Assembly: GCA_029243545.1 (NCBI GenBank)
Contig: JAQWRV010000011.1
Coordinates: forward strand, 1-64,000
Reading direction: 5' to 3'
Length of the DNA stretch: 64,000 nucleotides
Source of the DNA: Rhodospirillaceae bacterium
GTDB taxonomy: Bacteria; Pseudomonadota; Alphaproteobacteria; Rhodospirillales; Rhodospirillaceae
Shown here: positions 47,738-57,151 of the stretch, in pieces
How positions within the stretch are numbered: position 1 is the first letter of the stretch
How the letters are laid out: each line of letters opens with the position of its first letter
Made by a program: the position numbers and the translations under genes
The notes under the pieces: generated by a model
What the model was told of the DNA's origin: nothing
The model's input: the letters and a program-made list of their open reading frames with translations, nothing else
Databases searched by the model: none

Positions 47738-48901
47738 CTAAGGTATTATGTCGTGGAAGGGCTTTGTGCTCAATCGGGCGACGTCGATGGATGACAAAAT
47801 TGAAACAATTTTGGCAGCCGCGCCGCCACGGCCATAAGGCGGGTTTGTTTGGCTTGCGCTTGTTCGAAAAGCGGGGTCAAGGGCTGTTTGAATAGCGCCC
47901 TGTATGGCGGCGGTATCATTACCACAGTCGATCACGGAGTCCGCGCTTAACCGCCCTTTTTGCCGGTCGCCAATATTGACTGTTGGTTTGCCAAATGCCG
48001 GCGCTTCGATTAGCCCAGACGAAGAATTGCCGATGACCACGTCGGCTTCGCGCAACGCGCTTAGGTAACGTTGTTGACCTAACGACGCCACAGTCACACG
48101 CTTTTGCGAATCTTGCGCCACAAAAGCTGCGAGCGTTTCGCTGATGATACGGTTACCCGGGTCTGAATTGACTCCCGTAAACACCATGGCTGCCTCATCA
48201 AAGCATCCGAGCGCTTCCGTTAGGGCGGCAATGGATGTTGCGCCTTTGTCTAAGTCCAATGTGACAGGATGATAGGTAATAACGAAAAGAGACCCTGAAA
48301 GATCAACAGCAAGTTCTACGCCGAGGTCCTCGCGGCTCATATAGTCTAGGGTCGCGATCCCATCGAGACCAGGGGCACCAACCGTGAAAACGTGGGCCGG
48401 ATCTTCGCCCATCTGCTTGACGCGCGCGCTGTAGGGTTCGGCAGCGCAGAAATGCAGCCGCGCCATTTTTGTAATGGCGTGCCGGATGGCATCATCAACA
48501 GCAGCCTCGGTGGCCTCGCCACCATGAATGTGCGCTAGCGGAATGTTGAGCAACAACGCGGCCTGCGCAGCCGCGAAGATTTCAAAGCGGTCTCCCAACA
48601 CTACAACTATATCAGGGCTAAGCTGGCTGAAACTTTCTGCCAACGCCGCAACGCCCCTTCCGACGGCCTGGGCAGTGGCCAGTGGTGTGTCATTACCAAG
48701 GGCAAGGTCGACTTTGTCGTCAATGGCATAGCCATCATCGACAATCGCCGTCCAGGTCCCACCAAAACGCGGATCGAGGTGCTGACCTGTAACAACAATT
48801 TGTAGGGTTAAGTCACCATGGGCTTGTGTGGCTTCGATCACCGATGAAAGGTGGCCATAGTCCGCACGCGACCCTGTTACGAAACAGATGCGCCGGCTCA
48901 T
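47738..48901 (-). CDS. neuC: Hydrolysing UDP-HexNAc 2-epimerase (NeuC/LegG type)
   Basis: 387 residues. NeuC-type enzymes release ManNAc from UDP-GlcNAc, and LegG does the same with UDP-diacetamidobacillosamine. [10 protein letters not shown] near the start, [23 protein letters not shown] and [15 protein letters not shown] (UDP binding) are diagnostic. Whether it is the sialic or the legionaminic form cannot be told by motif; the PtmE-, PtmA- and PglD-like neighbours favour the latter. Its ATG overlaps the neuA stop (ATGA), so this start is preferred to the ATG six codons upstream. Confidence 0.9.
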   Translation of the reverse strand: MSRRICFVTGSRADYGHLSSVIEATQAHGDLTLQIVVTGQHLDPRFGGTWTAIVDDGYAIDDKVDLALGNDTPLATAQAVGRGVAALAESFSQLSPDIVVVLGDRFEIFAAAQAALLLNIPLAHIHGGEATEAAVDDAIRHAITKMARLHFCAAEPYSARVKQMGEDPAHVFTVGAPGLDGIATLDYMSREDLGVELAVDLSGSLFVITYHPVTLDLDKGATSIAALTEALGCFDEAAMVFTGVNSDPGNRIISETLAAFVAQDSQKRVTVASLGQQRYLSALREADVVIGNSSSGLIEAPAFGKPTVNIGDRQKGRLSADSVIDCGNDTAAIQGAIQTALDPAFRTSASQTNPPYGRGGAAAKIVSILSSIDVARLSTKPFHDIIP

Positions 48902-49647
48902 GTGGGGCCACCAAGCCATGGCGACACATCCAAATAGCCCTGCGTTACTGCAAATTCGGCAGTGGCGAGGTCTTCCGGCGTTTCAATTTCAATGGAATGC
49001 CAGTGGTCCATAACCACACCAAAGCATCCCGCCGGATCGCCGTAAATTTTGCCGGTGCGCCGGAAGGCCTTCCAACCAATGAGATAGAACGCGCCATTCA
49101 TCGTGACTTCGATAGGCTGATCCTGGCGCCGTAAACCTTTGGCAGATTGCATTTTCTCAACGATAGGGGCGATGGACCCGTTGTCGCCGAGCGGGCTCGT
49201 AAACACAGAGTAGGTTTCTATTTCCCGCAAACCGACGACCAAGTCTGCGTTGTGTTTGGTAAAAAGATCGACTGCCTGTTTATAGTGTGCTGCTGTCGCA
49301 AATGGCGAGGCCGGCTCCAATAACATCACTGCGTCATAGGTCTTGCCCTCATGCTCTTCAATCCAATCCATGGCGTGGGCGACAACGCCATCAGATGGAG
49401 CATCGTCGGTGGCCAGGTTCGCCGGCCGGATAAAGGGCACGTCCAGGCCGAGACGCCGTCCTTCCTCTTGTATGTCAGGGGCGTCCGTCGACAAGATTAG
49501 ACGCGAACAGGCCCCACAGGCTTGCGCGGAGCGGGCTTTGTAGCCCAGCAGGGACAGCCCCGCGATGGGCTTGAGGTTTTTGCCGGGCACTCCTTTGGAG
49601 CCGCCTCGGGCGGCGATCAGGAACAAAATATCTAGGGGCTCAGGCAC
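48898..49647 (-). CDS. neuA: CMP-nonulosonate cytidylyltransferase (NeuA/LegF/PtmB type)
   Basis: 249 residues. It activates a nonulosonic acid with CTP to give the CMP-sugar used by glycosyltransferases. ARGGSKGVPGKNLKPIAG at 13-30 is the CTP-binding P-loop-like motif, and LILSTDAPDI and ATDDAPSDGVVAHAMDW follow the family. The start is GTG. It is the first gene of the leftward operon (neuA-neuC-gmd-fcl-aminotransferase) and divergent from neuB, with 112 bp between carrying both promoters. Confidence 0.88.
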   Translation of the reverse strand: MPEPLDILFLIAARGGSKGVPGKNLKPIAGLSLLGYKARSAQACGACSRLILSTDAPDIQEEGRRLGLDVPFIRPANLATDDAPSDGVVAHAMDWIEEHEGKTYDAVMLLEPASPFATAAHYKQAVDLFTKHNADLVVGLREIETYSVFTSPLGDNGSIAPIVEKMQSAKGLRRQDQPIEVTMNGAFYLIGWKAFRRTGKIYGDPAGCFGVVMDHWHSIEIETPEDLATAEFAVTQGYLDVSPWLGGPT

Positions 49648-49759
49648 AGAAATCTCAATCTCTTCAAGCAGTTGGCAGCGCCACCATAGCCGAGGCTCGT
49701 ACAGTCATAAACCATCTTTCCGTTGCGCGTTATGTTCCTGTGGTCTACCTCCTAGAACC

Positions 49760-50854
49760 GTGTCAGACCAGTCCCCGCATACCTTCGTCATTGCCGAGGC
49801 CGGCGTTAACCACAATGGCAGCGTTGACCGTGCCCTGGAGCTCATCCGTGTTGCGGCGGCGGCGGGGGCCGATGCTATTAAATTTCAGACCTTCAAGGCA
49901 GACCGCATTGCTTCGGCCAGCGCACCTAAGGCCGATTACCAAAGCCGCAACACCGGCGGCGAGGGCGGGCAGATAGCCATGCTCAAAGCGCTGGAATTGT
50001 CAGACCAAGACCATCATCGTCTCGCCGCCCTTTGTGAAGAGCTCGGCGTCGAATTTATGTCGACCCCATTCGACGAACAGAGTGCGACGTTTCTGGCCAA
50101 CGATATAGGCGTGACGCGGCTGAAAGTGGGCTCTGGCGAGTTGACTAACGCACCACTTCTGGTGCATCTCGCCCGGACCGGTAAGCCGGTCATACTCTCT
50201 ACGGGCATGGCCACACTAGACGAAGTCCAAACAGCCCTTGGTGTGCTGGCCTATGGCTACACGGAGCCATCTGCCGACCCCGTGTCTACCACGGCATTCA
50301 CTGGCGCCTATGACAGCGATGAAGGACTAGCGGCGTTGCGCAAGAACGTCATGCTTTTGCATTGCACGTCAGACTATCCCGCTGCCGCGGAGACCATCAA
50401 TCTCAAGGCAATGGACGCGCTGCGTGACGCCTTTGGATTGCCTGTTGGCCTGTCTGACCACAGCCAGGGCATCGCCATACCGTCTGCGGCGGTAGCGCGC
50501 GGCGCCGCAACAATCGAGAAACATTTTACCCTCGATCGCTCTCTTGAGGGCCCGGATCACGCCGCTTCCCTTGAGCCGGACGAACTTAGTGCCATGATTG
50601 CGGCCATTCGCGACGTTGAGGTCGCACTCGGGTCCGGCGCAAAAGAGCCGGCAGAAGGTGAACAGCAGACAGCTTCAGTTGCTCGCAAGAGCCTTGTCGC
50701 CTTAACAGATATTGCTGCTGGAGCCCCGTTCACAGCTGACAACCTTGGCGTCAAACGGCCGGGCACCGGCGTGTCCCCTTTGGAATTATGGTCTTACCTC
50801 GGCCAACCGGCAGCTCGCGCATATCAACACGACGAATTGATTGAGAGCCAATGA
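49760..50854 (+). CDS. neuB: N-acylneuraminate/legionaminate synthase (NeuB/LegI)
   Basis: 364 residues. NeuB condenses PEP with a six-carbon amino sugar to form a nonulosonic acid. IAEAGVNHNG at 11-20, the substrate loop KFQTFKAD, and the C-terminal SAF antifreeze-like domain (about 300-355, ARKSLVALTDIAAGAPF) are present. The start GTG at 49760 directly precedes SDQSPHTF, where homology begins; the frame is open further upstream across neuA but without similarity. Its stop overlaps the next ATG. Confidence 0.92.
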   Translation: MSDQSPHTFVIAEAGVNHNGSVDRALELIRVAAAAGADAIKFQTFKADRIASASAPKADYQSRNTGGEGGQIAMLKALELSDQDHHRLAALCEELGVEFMSTPFDEQSATFLANDIGVTRLKVGSGELTNAPLLVHLARTGKPVILSTGMATLDEVQTALGVLAYGYTEPSADPVSTTAFTGAYDSDEGLAALRKNVMLLHCTSDYPAAAETINLKAMDALRDAFGLPVGLSDHSQGIAIPSAAVARGAATIEKHFTLDRSLEGPDHAASLEPDELSAMIAAIRDVEVALGSGAKEPAEGEQQTASVARKSLVALTDIAAGAPFTADNLGVKRPGTGVSPLELWSYLGQPAARAYQHDELIESQ

Positions 50855-51516
50855 CGACAGCCCAGCCTGATCTCTACATTCTGTGTGCCGGCGGCCATGC
50901 ACGCGTGGTCATTGACATGCTGACGGCTGCGGGCCGCACGCCTAAAGGTCTTTTTGATGCGGATAAATCACTGCATGGAACATCGGTGCTTGGTGTGCCG
51001 GTGATCGGTAATGATGACGACGTTATCAATCTTGACCCGGGCAATGTGGTTTTGGTCAACGCGCTTGGCAACCGCCCAGGTCATGGCAATTCCAATCTTC
51101 GTGCCCGCCGCGCGCTTTTCGAGAAATTTAAGGCGCATGGATTTCAGTTTGAATCTGTTGCTAGCGCCAACGCAACGCTGTCGGCCAACATTGAGTTGGA
51201 AGAGGGCTATCATGTTATTACCCGGGCGGTCATCCATCCGGGCAGTAGGCTGGGCGCCAATGCAATTCTGAACACCGGCGCCAGTCTTGACCATGACTGC
51301 ATTGTCGGCGCCCACAGTCACATCGCACCTTGGGCTGTCCTCTGTGGCGGCGTTTCGGTTGGTGTTGAGTGTCACATCGGTGCCAGGGCAGTGCTAGTAC
51401 CGGGCATTACCGTCGGCGACGGCGCCGTGGTTGGTGCGGGTGCAGTCGTGATCGATGACGTTGCGCCGGGCACAACCGTGGTTGGCAACCCAGCCCGCGC
51501 GGTTACAAGGGCCTAG
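50851..51516 (+). CDS. NeuD/PglD-like sugar acyltransferase (left-handed beta helix)
   Basis: 221 residues. An N-terminal sugar-nucleotide-binding fold (LYILCAGGHARVVIDML) is followed by a hexapeptide-repeat helix (IELEEGYHVITRAVIHPGSRLGANAILNTGASLDHDC and on), with the catalytic His probably in LDHDC. This is the architecture of PglD and NeuD. In a legionaminic pathway the PglD-like enzyme N-acetylates UDP-4-amino sugar, and a sialic acid O-acetyltransferase is the alternative. Its ATG overlaps the neuB stop (ATGA). Confidence 0.82.
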   Translation: MTTAQPDLYILCAGGHARVVIDMLTAAGRTPKGLFDADKSLHGTSVLGVPVIGNDDDVINLDPGNVVLVNALGNRPGHGNSNLRARRALFEKFKAHGFQFESVASANATLSANIELEEGYHVITRAVIHPGSRLGANAILNTGASLDHDCIVGAHSHIAPWAVLCGGVSVGVECHIGARAVLVPGITVGDGAVVGAGAVVIDDVAPGTTVVGNPARAVTRA

Positions 51517-51523
51517 GGGTGTC

Positions 51524-52621
51524 ATGATGTCCCGAAATGTACGCGACAATATGGTGTCTCCGGATACGACTATTCTTGAAACGCTCAAGATTATCGACAC
51601 CCATGGCGTCCCCATTGGACTGGTCCACAACGACAGCGTCTTATGTGGCACGGTGACAGATGGGGATATTCGCCGCGGCATCTTGGCCGGCGTTCAACTC
51701 ACCGATGGTGTGGACGCGGTTATGAATACCGCGCCGATTACGGCGCCTAGCGGAACTTCAGGGAGTGAAGCTGCCCAACTGATGCGCCGGCATGCCATCG
51801 GCCATCTGCCCCTGGTTGATCAAAACGGACGGATTGCGGACCTCAAAGTCCTTAAAGATTTTGATCCTAAAAAAGAGGGTGGAAATCCGGTGGTGCTTAT
51901 GGCTGGTGGGCGCGGCACCCGCCTGCAGCCGTTAACCGAGGATATGCCTAAACCTATGCTCGAGATCGGTGGCAGGCCAATTTTGGAAACCATCATTGAG
52001 CGTTTTGTTACCCAGGGATTTAGCCGCATTTTTTTGTCGGTCAATTACAAAGCTGATCTTATAGAAGCCCATTTTGGAGATGGCAGTGTATGGGGTGCTA
52101 ATATTTCGTATCTCCATGAAGATGAGGCCCTCGGAACAGGCGGCGCGTTGGCGTTGCTACCCGAGCGCCCCACGTCCCCGCTGATTGTTATGAATGGCGA
52201 TGTGCTGACCAAAGTTAATTTTCTTCACTTGGTGAAGTATCATGAGAACCATGATGCCCCGGCGACCATGAGTGTGCGGGAATATCGTTTTACCGTTCCG
52301 TTCGGTGTGGTCGAAGCCGAAGCCGCTGTGCTGGTGTCTATCGCTGAAAAGCCTGAGCACACGTTCTTCGTCAATGCTGGCATTTACGTGGTTGACCCTG
52401 ACGTGCTCGACGCGATTCCTGTTGGTAAGGCGATGGACATGCCCGACCTGTTTCAGAAGTTGCTTGAAGACGGCAAGCGACCCAACGTATTTCCGCTCCG
52501 CGAGTATTGGATGGACATCGGCCGTCTTGATGATCTTGACCAGGCCAAACGCGATTACGCTGAATTTTTCCCCGAGTCCGATACTGGGAAGACGGCAGAA
52601 CTGAAAAAGAAGGGGTCGTAA
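51524..52621 (+). CDS. CBS-domain sugar-1-phosphate nucleotidyltransferase (PtmE-like)
   Basis: 365 residues. Two CBS motifs fill residues 1-115, then a nucleotidyltransferase domain begins with LMAGGRGTRLQPLTEDMPKPM (AGGRGTRL at 127-134) and continues to NAGIYV and EYWMDIGRLDDL. This fusion is the layout of Campylobacter PtmE, a glucosamine-1-phosphate guanylyltransferase supplying GDP-sugars for legionaminic acid. Specificity for GTP here is inferred from the layout and neighbours. ATG codons at 51524 and 51527 are both possible, with AGGGG just upstream. The next gene starts at the last base of its stop. Confidence 0.85.
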   Translation: MMSRNVRDNMVSPDTTILETLKIIDTHGVPIGLVHNDSVLCGTVTDGDIRRGILAGVQLTDGVDAVMNTAPITAPSGTSGSEAAQLMRRHAIGHLPLVDQNGRIADLKVLKDFDPKKEGGNPVVLMAGGRGTRLQPLTEDMPKPMLEIGGRPILETIIERFVTQGFSRIFLSVNYKADLIEAHFGDGSVWGANISYLHEDEALGTGGALALLPERPTSPLIVMNGDVLTKVNFLHLVKYHENHDAPATMSVREYRFTVPFGVVEAEAAVLVSIAEKPEHTFFVNAGIYVVDPDVLDAIPVGKAMDMPDLFQKLLEDGKRPNVFPLREYWMDIGRLDDLDQAKRDYAEFFPESDTGKTAELKKKGS

Positions 52622-53421
52622 TGCGTTCCGTATCCTCACTGTTTGATCTTACAGGCCGCACGGCTTTGGTGACTGGCGGCGCCGGCCATCTTGGCCGTGT
52701 CATTGGCGGGGCTTTGGCGGAATGCGGGGCGCGCATTGCTCTGCTCGACCGGGACAACCCCACTGCAGCGGGCGCAGACCTTCCTGACGTTAAAGACGGG
52801 TCGCATTTTGCACTCCAATTGGATTTGGAAAATGACGAAGCGGTGCGCGAAGCACCGCAAACCGTGGTTGATGCTATTGGCAGTTTAGATGTCATCGTTC
52901 ACTGTGCCGCCTTTGTCGGCACCGACGCGCTGTCTGGGTGGACCACGCCTGTGGAAGAGCAAAATCTCGATACCTGGCGCAAGGCCATAGACGTTAATCT
53001 CACTGTGCCCTTTGCTCTTACCCAGGCGGCGATCCCGCATCTCAAAGCCTCGGGTCATGGTGCGGTGATTCACATTGGTTCGATCTATGGCGTGCTCGGG
53101 CCTGATTGGTCTCTTTATGATGCGGCTGATGTGCCCGGAACGCCGGCGGCCTACGCGGCCTCCAAGGGCGGGCTCATGCAAATGACCCGTTGGCTGGCCA
53201 CGTCCTTAGCGCCTCAGATTAGGGTCAATGCCATCGTGCCCGGTGGAGTAGAGCGGGAGACCGCGCCGCGCTTCAAGGCCGCCTATGAAAAGCGCACGCC
53301 GTTGGCTCGTATGGCATCCGAAGAGGACATTAAGGGCGCCGCCGCCTTTCTGGCCTCCGATGCCTCCAGCTACGTCACGGGCCAATGCCTGATGGTCGAT
53401 GGTGGCTGGTCGGCCTGGTGA
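52621..53421 (+). CDS. Short-chain dehydrogenase/reductase (PtmA-like)
   Basis: 266 residues, classical SDR. TGGAGHLGR at 18-26 binds NAD(P), the catalytic serine lies in HIGSIYG, and YAASKGG holds Tyr and Lys. A family C-terminus VTGQCLMVDGGWSAW is present. Its fixed place after a PtmE-like gene, with a one-base TAATG overlap, parallels ptmA of the Campylobacter legionaminate locus. The exact reaction is not provable by motif. Confidence 0.83.
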   Translation: MRSVSSLFDLTGRTALVTGGAGHLGRVIGGALAECGARIALLDRDNPTAAGADLPDVKDGSHFALQLDLENDEAVREAPQTVVDAIGSLDVIVHCAAFVGTDALSGWTTPVEEQNLDTWRKAIDVNLTVPFALTQAAIPHLKASGHGAVIHIGSIYGVLGPDWSLYDAADVPGTPAAYAASKGGLMQMTRWLATSLAPQIRVNAIVPGGVERETAPRFKAAYEKRTPLARMASEEDIKGAAAFLASDASSYVTGQCLMVDGGWSAW

Positions 53422-53469
53422 GCGCCTCACCTGGCGACGTGGTGAATTGGGCTGAATTCAGTTATTCTA

Positions 53470-55452
53470 TTGTGGGTTCGTATTGATAATCAGAGCGATG
53501 CATTGAAATCTATCAGTAGTCTCTTCACCCAGCCGCGCAACCTGCTTGTTTTATTACATGATACGGTGGTGGCATTCGCGGCCGTCGCGGCAGCGTTTTT
53601 TCTGCGTCTGGGCATGGCGGCCTTTGATCAAGTGGAGACCGTTCTAGAACAAGCGGCCATATATGCCGTGCTCGCATTCATCGTTTATCTGTTTACCGGT
53701 TTACATCGGCATGTGTGGGCCTACGTGTCCTTTGCCGATGGCGTCAACATTGTAAGGTCTGCAACGGCAGTGGCGCTTTCCTTTCTGCCGTTTATGTTCC
53801 TCGTCACCCGGCTTGATGCAGTGCCCCGGTCCGTCCCCGTGATCAGCTGGTTCGTCTTGGCAGCGTTTCTCGCAGCCCCGCGCCTGGCCTATCGCCTCAT
53901 CAAAGATAAGCGGTTCGGATTTTTAGACATGGCGCAGGCGGCGAAAGAGCCGGTGTTACTCATTGGCGCCGGAGATGATGCCGCGCATTTTATCCGCGCC
54001 ACACAACAAGATACCTCCAGCCCTTATCGGGTTGTCGGTTTGGTCACGGCGGCCCCGGCGCGTGTAGGTCAAATTATTCATGGCATCGAAGTGCTCGGCT
54101 TAGAGCGTGATATGGAGACTGTCATCACACGGCTGGCGTCTATGGGGCGCAAACCCAAACGTCTGGTGCTGGCGCGTCAAAAAACCAAGGGTGATGCGGT
54201 TCGCGATTTGCTGCAGGTCTCACAAGTTGCGGGGTGTGTGCTTTCGCGTTTGCCACCGCCTGCTGACGTCCGGACTTACGAAGAGCCTGATTTTGTGACG
54301 CAGCCCATTGCGCTTGAGGATCTCCTGGGCCGGCCCGCCAAAAGCCTCGACCGTGACGCCATGCATCGTCTAATCGACGGCAAGCGGGTTCTCATCACTG
54401 GTGCCGGCGGGTCTATCGGCTCTGAACTGGTACGTCAAATTGCCAACGCCAATCCCGCTAGCCTGTGCCTGCTCGATCAGGGTGAATTCAATCTTTACAC
54501 CATCGAGCTTGAAGTGCGCGAGCGCTGGCCCGACCTTAAGGCCACGCCAGTGATTGCTGATGTGCGCGATAGGGCACGCATCACCTCGGTGTTTGATGCC
54601 GCCAAACCGGATATCGTATTTCATGCGGCGGCGTTGAAGCACGTACCCATGGTAGAGTTCAATCCGCTCGAAGGCCTTGCCACCAATGCACTCGGCACCC
54701 GCGTTGTCGCTGATGCCTGCCTTGCACACCACGTCTCAGAGATGGTGTTGATCTCATCTGATAAGGCCGTTAACCCGGCCAATGTTATGGGCGCTGGAAA
54801 GCGGCTCGCTGAAATATACTGTCAGGCCGCCGATGTCGCGCGGGCCGGCACCCGCTTTATCACCGTGCGCTTTGGCAATGTGCTCGGCTCGGCCGGGTCC
54901 GTCGTGCCGCTGTTCCAAAAGCAAGTAGCTGCGGGCGGACCTTTGACAGTCACCCATCCCGATATTGAACGGTTTTTCATGACCGTCGGAGAGGCTGTTG
55001 AGCTGGTTCTGCAGGCTGCGGCTTTAGGCCCGGGCCGCAACGATGAAGGCGCTATCTACGTGCTTGATATGGGCGCACCGGTCAAAATTATGGATCTCGC
55101 CCGGCAGGTTATCCGGCTTGCCGGCAAAGTGCCCGACGAAGACATCAAGATTAACGTCACGGGCCTGCGGCCAGGCGAAAAGCTTTATGAAGAACTGTTT
55201 CATGGACAGGAGCCGCCGGTCGGTACCGATATGGACGGCATCCTCATAGCCCGGCCCCGCACAGTTGGGCTCGATTTAGTCGCGGGTCAGTTAGACGATC
55301 TCGCGGTGGCGTGGCGGCGACAGAACGTGTTTACAGCGCTTAAAGTCGTGTCCGACCTTGTGCCAGAACTTACTAGGCTTGCATCGCCTGGCGACCAGGA
55401 AAATCGCCTTGAAAGCGCGCCGCCATCGCCCCACTTAAAAATCGTCAAGTAA
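53470..55452 (+). CDS. Membrane-bound nucleotide-sugar 4,6-dehydratase (PglF/CapD/FlaA1-like)
   Basis: 660 residues. Four hydrophobic helices occupy about 25-135, then a regulatory Rossmann domain, then the catalytic SDR domain with GAGGSIGSELVRQI (about 311), AALKHVPMVEFNPLEG, SSDKAVNPANVMGAGKR (Met replacing Tyr of YxxxK, usual for this group) and FGNVLGSAGSVVPLF. Relatives make UDP-4-keto-6-deoxy-GlcNAc, the first step to bacillosamine and legionaminic acid. There is no ATG; TTG at 53470 or 53503 must be the start, and neither has a good ribosome-binding site. It lies 48 bp after the SDR gene. Confidence 0.88.
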   Translation: MWVRIDNQSDALKSISSLFTQPRNLLVLLHDTVVAFAAVAAAFFLRLGMAAFDQVETVLEQAAIYAVLAFIVYLFTGLHRHVWAYVSFADGVNIVRSATAVALSFLPFMFLVTRLDAVPRSVPVISWFVLAAFLAAPRLAYRLIKDKRFGFLDMAQAAKEPVLLIGAGDDAAHFIRATQQDTSSPYRVVGLVTAAPARVGQIIHGIEVLGLERDMETVITRLASMGRKPKRLVLARQKTKGDAVRDLLQVSQVAGCVLSRLPPPADVRTYEEPDFVTQPIALEDLLGRPAKSLDRDAMHRLIDGKRVLITGAGGSIGSELVRQIANANPASLCLLDQGEFNLYTIELEVRERWPDLKATPVIADVRDRARITSVFDAAKPDIVFHAAALKHVPMVEFNPLEGLATNALGTRVVADACLAHHVSEMVLISSDKAVNPANVMGAGKRLAEIYCQAADVARAGTRFITVRFGNVLGSAGSVVPLFQKQVAAGGPLTVTHPDIERFFMTVGEAVELVLQAAALGPGRNDEGAIYVLDMGAPVKIMDLARQVIRLAGKVPDEDIKINVTGLRPGEKLYEELFHGQEPPVGTDMDGILIARPRTVGLDLVAGQLDDLAVAWRRQNVFTALKVVSDLVPELTRLASPGDQENRLESAPPSPHLKIVK

Positions 55453-55562
55453 TTCGCGTAGACATCACTGCAAAGCGTTTTCCCTATCGAACTCCCGTGC
55501 TAAACCCCCACTGAATCCGGTTTCATTTTACCCACCCACCTTCCCCCGCTTCTGAGGTAACT

Positions 55563-57140
55563 ATGCCCGCTACCGTCGTGCGCCGTGCGCTATTGTCCGT
55601 TTCCGATAAATCCGGCCTCGTAAAATTTGCAACTTACTTAAATGGTCGTGGTGTTGAGTTGATCTCCACCGGCGGTACCGCAAAAGCCATTGCCGATGCA
55701 GGCCTACCGGTGCGTGAAGTGTCTGACCTGACGGAATTCCCGGAAATGCTGGATGGACGGGTCAAAACCCTCCATCCCAAAGTACACGGCGGCTTACTCG
55801 GCGTGCGCGGCAATGTGGATCACGAAGCCACGATGGCAGAGCACGGAATTGCACCGATCGATATGGTGGTGGTGAACTTATATCCCTTCGAAAAGACGGT
55901 TGCAGACGGTGCCGACTTTGACACCTGTATTGAAAACATCGACATCGGCGGCCCGGCGATGATTCGTTCCGCTGCCAAGAACCAAGCCGGAGTTGCGGTG
56001 ATTGTCGACGCGCAGGACTACGGTGAAGTGCAGGCCGACATGGTGGCCAACGGCGGCGCTGTGTCCGACGACTTACGCACCATTTTAGCTGCCCGGGCTT
56101 ATGCACGCACAGCCGCATACGACAGCGCCATCTCTACCTGGTTTGCCGATCAATTGGGTGATGTGCTTCCACGTTCTGTCACGGTGGCCGGCGCCAAGAA
56201 ACAAGATTTGCGTTACGGTGAAAATCCACACCAACAAGCTGCGCTTTATCTCACCGGCGAACAGCGGCCCGGCGTCGCTACAGCTAAACAGGTTCAGGGC
56301 AAAGAGCTCAGCTATAACAACATCAATGACACGGACGCTGCTTTTGAGCTTGTGGCCGAATTTTCCGGCCCTGCGGTGGCGCTTATTAAGCACGCTAATC
56401 CCTGCGGTGTCGCCTTGGCCGATGACTGCCTGACGGCTTACAACAAAGCGCGGGCCTGTGATCCGGTTTCCGCCTTCGGCGGTATCGTTGCGCTCAACCG
56501 CACACTCACCGGGGAGATGGCCGCGAAAATTACAGAATTGTTCACCGAAGTGGTCATCGCCCCCGACGCTGATGACGACGCCCGTGCCATTTTCGCCAAA
56601 AAGAAAAACCTGCGCCTTCTGCTCTCTGGCGACATGCCGGACTTCTCGGCCATCGGCCGCATGATCAAACCCGTTGCCGGGGGGCTGCTTGCGCAAACCA
56701 AAGACATCGGCCATGTCACGGCGGGTGATCTTAAGGTCGTCACTAAAGTAGCACCCTCGCCGGCGCAAATTGAAGACATGCTGTTTGCCTTTACCGTGGC
56801 CAAACATGTGAAGTCCAACGCCATCGTCTATGCCAAGGATGGTGCCACCGTGGGTATTGGCGCTGGCCAGATGAGCCGGGTGGATTCTGCCCGCATTGCC
56901 GCGGTGAAGGCGCGCGACGCTGCTAAAGAAGCCGGCATGGAAACCTCGGCCACCATTGGTTCTGTAGTTGCTTCCGACGCCTTCTTTCCGTTCACTGACG
57001 GCCTGCTAGCTGCTGTGGAGGCTGGCGCGACAGCGGTGGTTCAGCCGGGCGGATCTATCCGCGATGATGAGATCATTGCCGCTGCCGATGAAAAAGGTCT
57101 AGCCATGGTGCTGACCGGCATGCGCGATTTCCGCCACTGA
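55563..57140 (+). CDS. purH: Bifunctional AICAR formyltransferase/IMP cyclohydrolase
   Basis: 525 residues. PurH carries out the last two steps of IMP synthesis. The N-terminal MGS-like cyclohydrolase domain has [16 protein letters not shown] and [16 protein letters not shown], and [17 protein letters not shown]. The C-terminal transformylase has [10 protein letters not shown] with the catalytic Lys-His and [14 protein letters not shown]-type ending ([12 protein letters not shown]). GAGG lies about five bases before the ATG. Unrelated to the sugar genes around it, and probably the ancestral chromosome backbone. Confidence 0.97.
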   Translation: MPATVVRRALLSVSDKSGLVKFATYLNGRGVELISTGGTAKAIADAGLPVREVSDLTEFPEMLDGRVKTLHPKVHGGLLGVRGNVDHEATMAEHGIAPIDMVVVNLYPFEKTVADGADFDTCIENIDIGGPAMIRSAAKNQAGVAVIVDAQDYGEVQADMVANGGAVSDDLRTILAARAYARTAAYDSAISTWFADQLGDVLPRSVTVAGAKKQDLRYGENPHQQAALYLTGEQRPGVATAKQVQGKELSYNNINDTDAAFELVAEFSGPAVALIKHANPCGVALADDCLTAYNKARACDPVSAFGGIVALNRTLTGEMAAKITELFTEVVIAPDADDDARAIFAKKKNLRLLLSGDMPDFSAIGRMIKPVAGGLLAQTKDIGHVTAGDLKVVTKVAPSPAQIEDMLFAFTVAKHVKSNAIVYAKDGATVGIGAGQMSRVDSARIAAVKARDAAKEAGMETSATIGSVVASDAFFPFTDGLLAAVEAGATAVVQPGGSIRDDEIIAAADEKGLAMVLTGMRDFRH

Positions 57141-57151
57141 TCAAAATCAGG

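Noticed and set aside
49565-49759. An upstream extension of neuB across the start of neuA
   Set aside because: No NeuB similarity before SDQSPHTF, and the extension is antisense to the conserved nucleotide-binding motif of neuA.
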